24,753 bases of DNA from positions 1 to 24,753 of the forward strand of contig DAOVWH010000007.1 of assembly GCA_030636745.1 (NCBI GenBank), in the 5' to 3' direction. Every line of letters begins with the position of its first letter. Position 1 is the first letter of the stretch. This stretch comes from UBA1672 sp023140905. GTDB taxonomy: Bacteria > Pseudomonadota > Alphaproteobacteria > Micavibrionales > Micavibrionaceae. Shown in pieces: positions 8,431 to 15,272 of this stretch. Under the pieces are notes generated by a model that was not told the origin of the DNA, made no database searches, and saw only the letters and a list, made by a program, of their open reading frames with translations. The position numbers were made by a program, and so were the translations under genes.

Positions 8431-10098
8431 TTATGCTGCCTGATCGATGAGTTTAGCAGCCGCGGATCGCGCTTCATCAGTAATATCAGCCCCTGCCAGC
8501 ATACGTGCAATTTCCTCACACCGTTCTTCACGCAAAGATAATGGCGCAATATCGGTTTTAACCATGCCTTTATCTATTTTGCTTTTTGTAACAATCCAGT
8601 GATAATCAGCACGTGCGGCCACTTGCGGCGCATGAGTAACAACCAGAACCTGTTTGGAACTTGCCAGACGTGCCAAACGTTCCCCAACAGCATCAGCCGT
8701 AGCCCCGCCAATACCTGCATCTACTTCATCAAAGATAAAACTATGCGTAGAGCCTTCCTGCGCTATAATAACTTTCAGCGCCAGCATAAAACGCGACATC
8801 TCACCACCCGATGCTATTTTATGAATTGGGCCGGGATTGCTTCCGGGATTAGTGGCAACAAGAAAGCGCACACGGTCTATTCCATGCACACCCCATTCTG
8901 TTTCGTCTAGCGAATCAATTTGTGTCACAAAACGCGCTTTATCCAATTTTAGCGGTGCTAACTCAGCTATAACCAAATTATTAAGCCTTACTCCAACCTC
9001 TTTACGTTTTGCTGATATTGCTTGCGATTTTCTTAGATAAGCTACACGCGCTTTTTCACAAAGTTTATTATGCGCCTCCAGTGTTTCATCTGAACTTTCA
9101 ATTGCAAAAAGTTGTTCTTGTAATTTTTCCAACATCTCCGGCAACATATCAGAATCACAATTATGCTTACGTGCCTGCATGTGCAATGTATAAAGCCGCT
9201 CGTCGATCTCTTCTAGATTGTATTCTGCTTCCATAAGATCGCTTTGAGCAGATTGGATCAGGCTATGAGCTTCAGACATTTCTTCGGAGGCACGCGCTAA
9301 AGCCTCCATAGCTTTTCCCAGAAATTCACCGCTCTGCTCTGCGATATTATCAAGAGCCGCCCAAGCTTTTTGCACCGGATCATAGTCGCTACCAAGATGC
9401 ATTAGCGCAGTAGACAACCCCTCAAGCACTTTTTCACGGTTTTTCAAACGCTCACGCAAAGCCGATAATTTCTGTTCTTCTCCAGCTTGCGGATCAAGAT
9501 TCTGTAAATCTTCTACAGACAGACGCAAATATGTTTCTTCTTCACGCGCACGCACGGATAAAGATCGTAACTCATCGCGTTTTATCTGAGCACTTTTCCA
9601 CTCATTCCATAGATCTACAAGCACAGTTAGATCTTTTTCCAGCCCGGCATAAGCATCAAGCATAGCACCATGTGTTGCTGGATTAAGAAGTCCTTGCGTT
9701 TCAAACTGTCCATGTATCTCAACCAAACTATCTCCTACTTGTTTGAGCAGACCAATACTAACAGGCTGGTCATTAATAAATGCACGGCTTTTCCCTGTGC
9801 TATAGACAACACGGCGCAAAAGCAAAACATCATCTTCGATATAAATGTCAGCTTGTTTAAGCAGGTCATACGCTACATGGTTTGGTGATATCTGAAAGCT
9901 TGCCGTTACGCGTGCGTGGTCTGCACCTTTGCGCACAAGCCCGCTTTCCGCTCTTACCCCTAATGCCAGCCCTAAGGAATCAAGTAAAACTGATTTCCCT
10001 GCACCTGTCTCACCAGTGAAAACACACAACCCAGACTTAAAAACAATATGAAGCCGATCTATCAGAACAACATTATTAATATCCAGTTCCGTTAACAT
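8431..10098 (-). CDS. recN: DNA repair ATPase RecN
   Basis: RecN is an SMC-like ATPase that acts on chromosomal double-strand breaks. The N-terminal Walker A is GETGAGKS at 29-36, after LDINNVVLIDRL, the family start. The long middle region (about 160-370) is coiled-coil-like and rich in Glu, Leu and Lys. The C-terminal lobe has the ABC signature IASGGEMSRFMLALK and Walker B SFIFDEVDAGIGG (about 453-465). The 555 residues match the usual length. It lies 40 bases after bamD and just before ligA, an order common in alphaproteobacteria. I see no clear SOS operator ahead of it, so expression probably follows bamD. Confidence 0.97.
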   Translation of the reverse strand: MLTELDINNVVLIDRLHIVFKSGLCVFTGETGAGKSVLLDSLGLALGVRAESGLVRKGADHARVTASFQISPNHVAYDLLKQADIYIEDDVLLLRRVVYSTGKSRAFINDQPVSIGLLKQVGDSLVEIHGQFETQGLLNPATHGAMLDAYAGLEKDLTVLVDLWNEWKSAQIKRDELRSLSVRAREEETYLRLSVEDLQNLDPQAGEEQKLSALRERLKNREKVLEGLSTALMHLGSDYDPVQKAWAALDNIAEQSGEFLGKAMEALARASEEMSEAHSLIQSAQSDLMEAEYNLEEIDERLYTLHMQARKHNCDSDMLPEMLEKLQEQLFAIESSDETLEAHNKLCEKARVAYLRKSQAISAKRKEVGVRLNNLVIAELAPLKLDKARFVTQIDSLDETEWGVHGIDRVRFLVATNPGSNPGPIHKIASGGEMSRFMLALKVIIAQEGSTHSFIFDEVDAGIGGATADAVGERLARLASSKQVLVVTHAPQVAARADYHWIVTKSKIDKGMVKTDIAPLSLREERCEEIARMLAGADITDEARSAAAKLIDQAA

Positions 10099-10138
10099 GG
10101 CTTATTTTTACTCCATAGATATTAAAAGCGCTCTTGAT

Positions 10139-10996
10139 TTAATCAGGCTTGAGAAGCGTATCTACCGTGCGCTCAAAAAAGCCGCGTTCATCAATAAGTT
10201 TCTGACGCTGTTGATCGTCCAAAAGCTGATATGAGCGTTCATACCATTCACTGCCCGGATAGTTATGCCCTAACACAGCAGCAACTTGATATGCTTCATT
10301 TTTAAGCCCTAATGTTAAATAAGCTTCGACCAAACGGTGCAATGCTTCCGAGACATGGCTAGTTGTCTGAAAATTCACTATTACACTGCGAAAGCGGTTA
10401 ATCGCTGCATTTGTGTAACCTCGATTTAAATAATATCGCCCGATTTCCATTTCCTTACCCGCCAGATGATCCATAGTCAGATCGCGTTTCAATGTTGCAT
10501 CACGTGCATATTCACTTGTTGGAAAACGGTTAATCAACGTATTAAGAGCACGTACTGCATTCGTTGTCATTTCCTGATCACGGCGTACATCAGAAATTTG
10601 TTCATAATAGCTCAGAGCCTTGAGATAATAGGCATAATCCACATCATCCGCACCGGGGTGAAGCTGGATATAACGATCAAGCGCAGATAATGCTTCATCA
10701 TATTTTTGTGCCAAATAAGAAGAATAAGCTGCCATAAGCTGTGCGTGGGTAGACCACTTAGAATATGGATGTTGACGTTCAACTTCTTCAAAAAGCTTTG
10801 TCGCTTCTGTGTATTCTTCTGCCTCAAGAGCTTTATTCGCACGATCATATAAAACCTCAACCGAAGCTGTTTCTATTTGCGGCTCATGATCTTTGGTTGA
10901 AGAACAAGACGCTAAGCTAAGCGCACTGAACAAAACCCCACATAAAAGCATAAATTGACGTAAACATATTTTTCTAGAGCATCGACTTGCGTGCAT
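10139..10996 (-). CDS. bamD: Outer-membrane assembly lipoprotein BamD
   Basis: BamD (ComL/YfiO) is an essential lipoprotein of the BAM complex that inserts beta-barrel proteins into the outer membrane. The 285-residue protein has a signal peptide with lipobox LASC, the lipidated residue being Cys31. TPR-like repeats follow, including VLYDRANKALEAEEYTEA, FEEVERQHPYSKWSTHAQLM and YYLNRGYTNAAINRFRSV. The motifs PYSKW and GAIN-like YTNAAINR are typical of the family. The ATG at 10996 has GGAG nine bases upstream. A promoter-like pair lies at 11038-11066. lpxC ends 198 bases upstream, and recN follows in the same direction. Confidence 0.95.
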   Translation of the reverse strand: MHASRCSRKICLRQFMLLCGVLFSALSLASCSSTKDHEPQIETASVEVLYDRANKALEAEEYTEATKLFEEVERQHPYSKWSTHAQLMAAYSSYLAQKYDEALSALDRYIQLHPGADDVDYAYYLKALSYYEQISDVRRDQEMTTNAVRALNTLINRFPTSEYARDATLKRDLTMDHLAGKEMEIGRYYLNRGYTNAAINRFRSVIVNFQTTSHVSEALHRLVEAYLTLGLKNEAYQVAAVLGHNYPGSEWYERSYQLLDDQQRQKLIDERGFFERTVDTLLKPD

Positions 10997-11037
10997 AAAG
11001 ACATCTCCATTTTTCTTAGGGTCTAAAACCCATAGCT

Positions 11038-11066
11038 TTTATCACTATCTATTGATAAACTGACAA
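11038..11066 (-). promoter_or_regulatory. Candidate promoter of the bamD-recN-ligA unit
   Basis: TTGTCA (11061-11066) and GATAAA (11038-11043) are separated by 17 bases on the minus strand. They lie in the 198-base lpxC-bamD gap, leaving a leader of about 35 bases before the bamD ATG. Confidence 0.45.
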
Positions 11067-11186
11067 ACCGCCAAAGGAAAGAGCTTTTCCCCCTTATCCG
11101 TCCTTAATAACGATTCACACTCATATTCATCAAATGAATACGAATTGGTATAAGTTCTAGAAAAATATAAAAGATTGCTGCTACAT

Positions 11187-11203
11187 CTTGCTTATTAAGC
11201 AAG
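11187..11203 (-). other. Hairpin overlapping the lpxC stop codon
   Basis: CTTGCTT and AAGCAAG form a perfect 7-bp stem with a 3-base loop, spanning the lpxC TAA at 11195-11197. No U-tract follows in the lpxC direction, so it is not a classical terminator. It may protect the mRNA end or weaken read-through to bamD. Confidence 0.35.
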
Positions 11204-12121
11204 CTCTTTTTGCTTTTGAAGCTCAACCTGAGGCATAGACAATGCTTGCACATCAGAAATAGTCGTGTATTCCCAATTCTCAGAATTAGAAAACAACTCA
11301 CGCAAAATCGCATTATTGACAGCATGTCCAGCTTTTATTCCATCATAGCGCCCAAGGATTTGTCCCCCTGCAAGATATAGATCCCCAATTGCATCAAGCA
11401 ATTTGTGACGGATAAATTCATTACTAAAACGCAAACCATCTGGATTTATAATACTTGCTTCATCCAAGATAATTGCATTATCCAAAGAACCGCCAAGACC
11501 TAGCCCTTGAGAACGTAACCATTGTGCTTCGTGATAAAAGCCAAAGGTCCGAGCTCCTGCGATATCATGTTTAAAGTTTCCATTAATAAGCTGTGTCGAG
11601 AATCTTTGATTACCGATTTTATCGTGATCAAAATCAATTTCACCATCAAAGACAGAAACATCATCCGGCTTAAGTGTCACGCATTTATCACCATCTATTA
11701 CACTAACTTCCTTGAGTACACGAACTATACGACGCGGTGTATCCTGCGAAACAACACCGGATTCTTCAATCATAGTCACAAAAGGCATCGCACTACCATC
11801 CATAGCAGGGACTTCAATACCATCAATTTCAATTAAAGCATTGTCAATACCACACCCACGCAAAGCAGACATAAGATGCTCAATTGTTCCGACGCTTGCA
11901 CCATATTCATTGGCAATCACTGTGCAGAGTTTTGTATCTACAACATTATCCCATTGTGCAGGAATAACATTCTCACCAATAGAAAGATCTGTGCGAACAA
12001 ACACTACCCCATGATTCGGCGCAGCCGGGATAACCGTTATATTAATATCTTTGCCCGAATGCAGACCGATACCTGACAGTTCAACCTTTTTTCGTAATGT
12101 CTGTTGCATCACATATGTCAT
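11195..12121 (-). CDS. lpxC: UDP-3-O-acyl-N-acetylglucosamine deacetylase
   Basis: LpxC is the zinc enzyme that commits UDP-acyl-GlcNAc to lipid A, so this organism makes lipopolysaccharide or a relative. The N-terminus QTLRKKVELSGIGLHSGK is diagnostic. Zinc ligands are His82 (in TIEHLMSAL), His239 and Asp243 (HKLLD). The catalytic Glu81 and general-acid His266 (KAGHAVNN) are also present. The 308 residues are full length. An in-frame ATG at codon 5 is an equally plausible start, since neither has a strong ribosome site. It lies alone between the ftsZ terminator and bamD, with a promoter candidate at 12275-12304 and a long leader, so it is probably its own transcription unit. Confidence 0.97.
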   Translation of the reverse strand: MTYVMQQTLRKKVELSGIGLHSGKDINITVIPAAPNHGVVFVRTDLSIGENVIPAQWDNVVDTKLCTVIANEYGASVGTIEHLMSALRGCGIDNALIEIDGIEVPAMDGSAMPFVTMIEESGVVSQDTPRRIVRVLKEVSVIDGDKCVTLKPDDVSVFDGEIDFDHDKIGNQRFSTQLINGNFKHDIAGARTFGFYHEAQWLRSQGLGLGGSLDNAIILDEASIINPDGLRFSNEFIRHKLLDAIGDLYLAGGQILGRYDGIKAGHAVNNAILRELFSNSENWEYTTISDVQALSMPQVELQKQKELA

Positions 12122-12274
12122 GTTCGAGCGTCTTTCTAATTCCTGTTAGGTTAATTTCCTAAGGCCGGTTTGATAAAAATCCTTAAATGTAAAGCCCCGT
12201 TAAGCGCGTTTTTTGTAAAAACCAAGATGTCTGTTTTATATACGGGCACAAAGTTCCTACTCTTTATTAACTGG

Positions 12275-12304
12275 AGTATACAGAGCTTTCCTACAATGCA
12301 TCAA
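12275..12304 (-). promoter_or_regulatory. Candidate lpxC promoter
   Basis: TTGATG (12299-12304) and TATACT (12275-12280) are separated by 18 bases on the minus strand. The -10 matches consensus at 5 of 6 positions. Transcription from here would give an lpxC leader of roughly 150 bases. The 335-base lpxC-ftsZ gap otherwise holds the ftsZ terminator and a tandem CGCTTTGTT pair at about 12309-12327. I see no ORF in it. Confidence 0.5.
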
Positions 12305-12380
12305 ATCACGCTTTGTTTCGCTTTGTTACATTTGTTTTTATAGTTATAGTAATTGGTATTCATTCGACAAACCACAATAA

Positions 12381-12411
12381 CAAAAAGAGCCCTGCCACAG
12401 CAGAGCTCTTT
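12381..12411 (-). terminator. Rho-independent terminator of ftsZ
   Basis: On the minus strand GGAAAGAGC...GCTCTTTTTG forms a 7-bp stem (12405-12411 with 12384-12390). An inner CTG/CAG pairing extends it after one mismatch, and a run of Us follows. It lies 45 bases past the ftsZ stop. Confidence 0.85.
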
Positions 12412-12456
12412 CCACCCGATAGTATAGAAGACACAAGGGGGTAACTGTATTAATTA

Positions 12457-14259
12457 TTAATTTGCTTGACGTCGTAAAAAGGCAGGAATGTCTAACTCGT
12501 CATCAATTTTAACCGCAGCCTTACTAGCTGGAGTGCTAATATCCAATTTCTCTTGGGCTGCGGCACTAGGCGCAACCCGTTTATCGCGCAATGAACGTGG
12601 CAAATTTTGTGCTTTAACATCATCACCTTCATCACGCAGATTATCAATGCGATGCTGTACAGAACCGGTAATACGCTCGAATAATGATGGAGTACGAGTG
12701 CTTTGGTTTTGCGCTTTAGTTGCTGAAGGATGTGGCACTTTCGGAGGATTAAGTTGCAAACTGGAAGAACGCATTTGTACAGGATCATCTTGTTTTTCTT
12801 GTGCAACATGTGCACCTCGGAAATTAGAAATATGTGCACCTATGCCTGTTTCTGGGATTTCAATATCCGGCTCCATTGGTTTAGGCGGGATAAACGCATC
12901 ACCAATCATTGAACCACGCAAAGCAAGCTCACCTTCTTTATCAGAAGAATCTGTAAATTCACTTTGTTCAAACATATCCATAGATGTAAGACCACTAACC
13001 GGTTTCTCAGCACGATCAACTAAAGACTGTGTTGTTGGTTGTAACCCTTTCGAAATAGGCGTTGGTGCGGTTAAACCTCTTATCATTTCACGCCCTGTAA
13101 GAGCCGCCATCGGCTTTTTTGCCGCAGGAGGGGTAGGTATAACCTTATCTGTTGGTTGAGCAAACTGTGTCGTAGAAGGCGTGTTGTTAGGAACAGAACG
13201 CTCTACACTACTACTAATAGAAGTATCTGCTGGTTTAACTGAGCCAAAAGTTTGTCCCGTCTTTCCACCGAAAACAGAACCTTTTGCTTCTTTTTCAATT
13301 CCTGTTGCAACAATAGACACACGCATTGCACCATCCATCGAGTCATCAAAAGTTGCCCCAAATATGATATTAGCACTTGGATCAACTTCATCACGAATAC
13401 GGTTACAAGCTTCATCTGCTTCGAACAATGTCATATCATAGCCGCCTGTAACATTGATAATAACGCCATTAGCACCTTTCATAGACACATCATCAAGAAG
13501 CGGGTTATTAATCGCAGATTCAGCGGCTTCTACAGCGCGTTTATCTCCGGTTGCTTCCCCTGTCCCCATCATGGCTTTGCCCATTTGCATCATAGCTGTT
13601 TTGATATCAGCAAAATCAAGATTCACAAGGCCGGGACGAACCATTAAATCTGTCACTCCACGCACACCTGATTGCAACACACCATCAGCCATTTTAAAAG
13701 CCTCGGCAAATGTTGTTTTCTCATTTGCAATACGGAACAAATTCTGGTTAGGAATTACGATGAGCGTATCAACATATTGCTGCATCTCTTTAATTCCATC
13801 CTCAGCCTGCTCCATACGGTGCACACCTTCAAAATGGAATGGCTTAGTTACAACGCCAACAGTCAAGATACCTTGTTGACGGCATGCTTTAGCAATAACC
13901 GGTGCAGCACCTGTTCCTGTGCCACCGCCCATACCAGCCGTAACAAAAGCCATATTCGCACCATCAAGATAACGCAATAACTCTTCCAGACTTTCTTCAG
14001 CCGCAGCTTGCCCTATTTCCGGTTTTGAACCGGCGCCAAGACCTCCTGTTACACCGGCACCAAGCTGAACTTTATCGTCAGCTAGTGAATTAGCTAATGC
14101 CTGCGCATCTGTATTGCACACAAGAAACTCACACCCGTCAAGATTGGATGAAATCATATTATTAACAGCATTGCCGCCGGCTCCGCCGACACCAATAACC
14201 GCAATCTTAGGAGACAGCTGTTGGATTTCTGCTGTAGACTGCATTTTTACATTTATCAT
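12457..14259 (-). CDS. ftsZ: Cell division GTPase FtsZ
   Basis: FtsZ forms the cytokinetic ring. I place the start at the ATG at 14259 (MINVKMQS), giving 600 residues. A longer frame opens with TTG at 14331 but would begin almost at the predicted transcription start. AGGGG lies 11 bases upstream of the chosen ATG. The tubulin fold begins PKIAVIGVGGAGGNAVNNM, and the GTPase signature GGGTGTG is at 111-117. The conserved core ends near residue 320. A disordered, Pro/Ser/Lys/Gln-rich linker of about 260 residues follows, far longer than in E. coli (383 aa in total) but usual in alphaproteobacteria. The last residues, ELDIPAFLRRQAN, are the FtsA/partner-binding tail. It has its own promoter and terminator. 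Confidence 0.98.
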   Translation of the reverse strand: MINVKMQSTAEIQQLSPKIAVIGVGGAGGNAVNNMISSNLDGCEFLVCNTDAQALANSLADDKVQLGAGVTGGLGAGSKPEIGQAAAEESLEELLRYLDGANMAFVTAGMGGGTGTGAAPVIAKACRQQGILTVGVVTKPFHFEGVHRMEQAEDGIKEMQQYVDTLIVIPNQNLFRIANEKTTFAEAFKMADGVLQSGVRGVTDLMVRPGLVNLDFADIKTAMMQMGKAMMGTGEATGDKRAVEAAESAINNPLLDDVSMKGANGVIINVTGGYDMTLFEADEACNRIRDEVDPSANIIFGATFDDSMDGAMRVSIVATGIEKEAKGSVFGGKTGQTFGSVKPADTSISSSVERSVPNNTPSTTQFAQPTDKVIPTPPAAKKPMAALTGREMIRGLTAPTPISKGLQPTTQSLVDRAEKPVSGLTSMDMFEQSEFTDSSDKEGELALRGSMIGDAFIPPKPMEPDIEIPETGIGAHISNFRGAHVAQEKQDDPVQMRSSSLQLNPPKVPHPSATKAQNQSTRTPSLFERITGSVQHRIDNLRDEGDDVKAQNLPRSLRDKRVAPSAAAQEKLDISTPASKAAVKIDDELDIPAFLRRQAN

Positions 14260-14340
14260 AGTTAGAAGAACCCCTGAGGAAATTGGATGTTCAATAGGTA
14301 GGACGCTGGAAAATATAACTACAACCGCCAACGCATTAGA

Positions 14341-14368
14341 ATTGTAATATAAATATATATGTTGTGAA
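14341..14368 (-). promoter_or_regulatory. Candidate ftsZ promoter
   Basis: TTCACA (14363-14368) and TACAAT (14341-14346) are separated by 16 bases, each matching consensus at 5 of 6 positions. A transcript from here would have a leader of about 75 bases before the chosen ftsZ ATG. Confidence 0.55.
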
Positions 14369-14385
14369 AAGGGTTAAACATAAAG

Positions 14386-14546
14386 CTATCCACCTATTTC
14401 CCCATATCTTTCCACAAAACAGACGCTTTGCCTTTCAATTACTTTTTCAAGCACAACACCTAACCCTCACATCTGATTCATTTTTTTGCCAATGCGCAAT
14501 TACACACACTCTGTGCATTCATAGCACAGCAAAATAATGTGGATAG
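14386..14546. promoter_or_regulatory. Three DnaA-box-like 9-mers upstream of ftsZ
   Basis: CTATCCACC (14386-14394), CTTTCCACA (14408-14416) and the reverse-strand CTATCCACA (14538-14546) resemble the DnaA consensus TTWTNCACA. They match at 7, 8 and 8 of 9 positions. The first two sit just upstream of the candidate ftsZ promoter. DnaA is known to control ftsZ in Caulobacter, but here this is only a motif observation. Confidence 0.3.
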
Positions 14547-14582
14547 TTTTGGAAAGACCACTTAACAGAACAAAGACAGTGA

Positions 14583-14738
14583 CTCTATCTTACTGGATCA
14601 GATTGTTATGCATGCGTCAAAACATACGATGCTATTGATCTAGGCATCTCGTATGCAAACCTTTTTCGAATTACATATGGAACAAACTACAAGAATGATT
14701 TTCACAAAATTTTAGTTAATAATGGAGCTGTAAAATAA
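14583..14738 (+). pseudogene. Open frame without start codon, possible gene remnant
   Basis: The plus frame is open for 51 codons and ends TAATAA. It reads DAIDLGISYANLFRITYG and NYKNDFHKILVNNGAVK, with a strongly coding-like RNY codon pattern. It has no ATG, GTG or TTG start and follows an in-frame TGA at 14580. I do not recognise the protein. It may be the 3' part of a decayed gene whose upstream half lies in another frame. A chance open frame in AT-rich DNA cannot be excluded. Confidence 0.35.
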
Positions 14739-14743
14739 TAAAA

Positions 14744-14996
14744 ATGTTTGACTTTTTAAGAAAAAAGATACCATAATAAGGTCTTCACTGGAGTTAATAG
14801 AAAAATCCGACACTGAAGGAACTAGGGAAAGAACTTATGCACAAACAGCCATACTCAAAAGTGGGAAAACGATAAAAACTGAATTCGTTGTTGAACTTGA
14901 TTCTCTTGGCGAAAAAAAACTGATAATAATGAAGAACCTGATAGTAATATTGATGAAAAAGAATATACGGGTCCAATCCCAGAGTGCAATGGATAA
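14744..14996 (+). pseudogene. Small plus-strand gene broken by two frameshifts at poly-A runs
   Basis: An ATG at 14744 reads MFDFLRKK before meeting stops. Shifting back by one base at the A6 run (14761-14766) opens a frame reading SSLELIEKSDTEGTRERTY and GKTIKTEFVVELDSLGEKK. Shifting back again by one base at the A8 run (14912-14919) opens an acidic end, TDNNEEPDSNIDEKEYTGP, closing at a TAA at 14994-14996. The joined product would be about 84 residues. Both breaks look like loss of one A in a homopolymer, as expected for a decaying gene. The first site is also an exact A AAA AAG slippery heptamer in the correct frame, so recoding or polymerase slippage is possible. I recognise no family. 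Confidence 0.45.
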
Positions 14997-15008
14997 GTAA
15001 TTCTAAGA

Positions 15009-15149
15009 CTATTCCGGCTCTCTAGAACTGGAATTGTCCCCGCTTCTTTCACGACCAAAATCGCGCCGTTTTACTGGCTTACTCATGATTTCATTATGAC
15101 GGTCAATAAAGGCTTGATACTCTTTCCCGCGATTAGCTTTTTGTTCCAT
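15009..15149 (-). CDS. Small basic ORF after ftsA, possible truncated gene
   Basis: The minus frame is open from 15230 to a TAG at 15009-15011 and reads convincingly as protein. It includes ESKKEYLSLLHERVM, EQKANRGKEYQAFIDRHNE and SKPVKRRDFGRERSG. The only ATG is at 15149, giving 46 residues. Coding character continues about 20 codons upstream of it, where only TTG (15167) or CTG could start. Either it begins at a rare start codon or it is the C-terminal remnant of a larger gene. The tail is Arg/Lys-rich and then Ser/Glu-rich. No family is recognised. It lies in the same direction as ftsA, beginning 42 to 123 bases after the ftsA stop. Confidence 0.45.
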   Translation of the reverse strand: MEQKANRGKEYQAFIDRHNEIMSKPVKRRDFGRERSGDNSSSREPE

Positions 15150-15185
15150 AACGCGCTCATGTAACAATGATAAATATTCTTTTTT

Positions 15186-15214
15186 ACTCTCTACGCAGGA
15201 GGGTTGCAGAGAGT
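15186..15214. repeat. Inverted repeat just downstream of ftsA
   Basis: ACTCTCT (15186-15192) pairs with AGAGAGT (15208-15214), with GCA/TGC pairing further inside. On the minus strand the dyad is followed by an A-tract rather than a T-tract. It is therefore not a standard ftsA terminator, though it could still form a stable RNA stem. Confidence 0.4.
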
Positions 15215-15272
15215 CTTTATCGAGTGTCCGTTACGATAACTGTAAGAAGAATAACCGGCAAAGACGAATATT

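Noticed and set aside
12488..13159. 223-residue plus-strand ORF inside ftsZ
   Set aside because: It is antisense to the FtsZ C-terminal linker. The linker's biased composition keeps that frame open, and no domain or ribosome site supports it.
14260..14331. Longer FtsZ reading frame starting with TTG at 14331
   Set aside because: The extra 24 residues are unlike FtsZ, the start is TTG without a ribosome site, and it would lie at the predicted transcription start. The ATG at 14259 has AGGGG upstream.
14794..15058. Two overlapping minus-strand ORFs of 60 and 67 residues in the ftsA-ftsZ gap
   Set aside because: They lie opposite the better plus-strand remnant and across the end of the small minus-strand ORF in another frame. 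Composition is not protein-like, and they are probably shadows.
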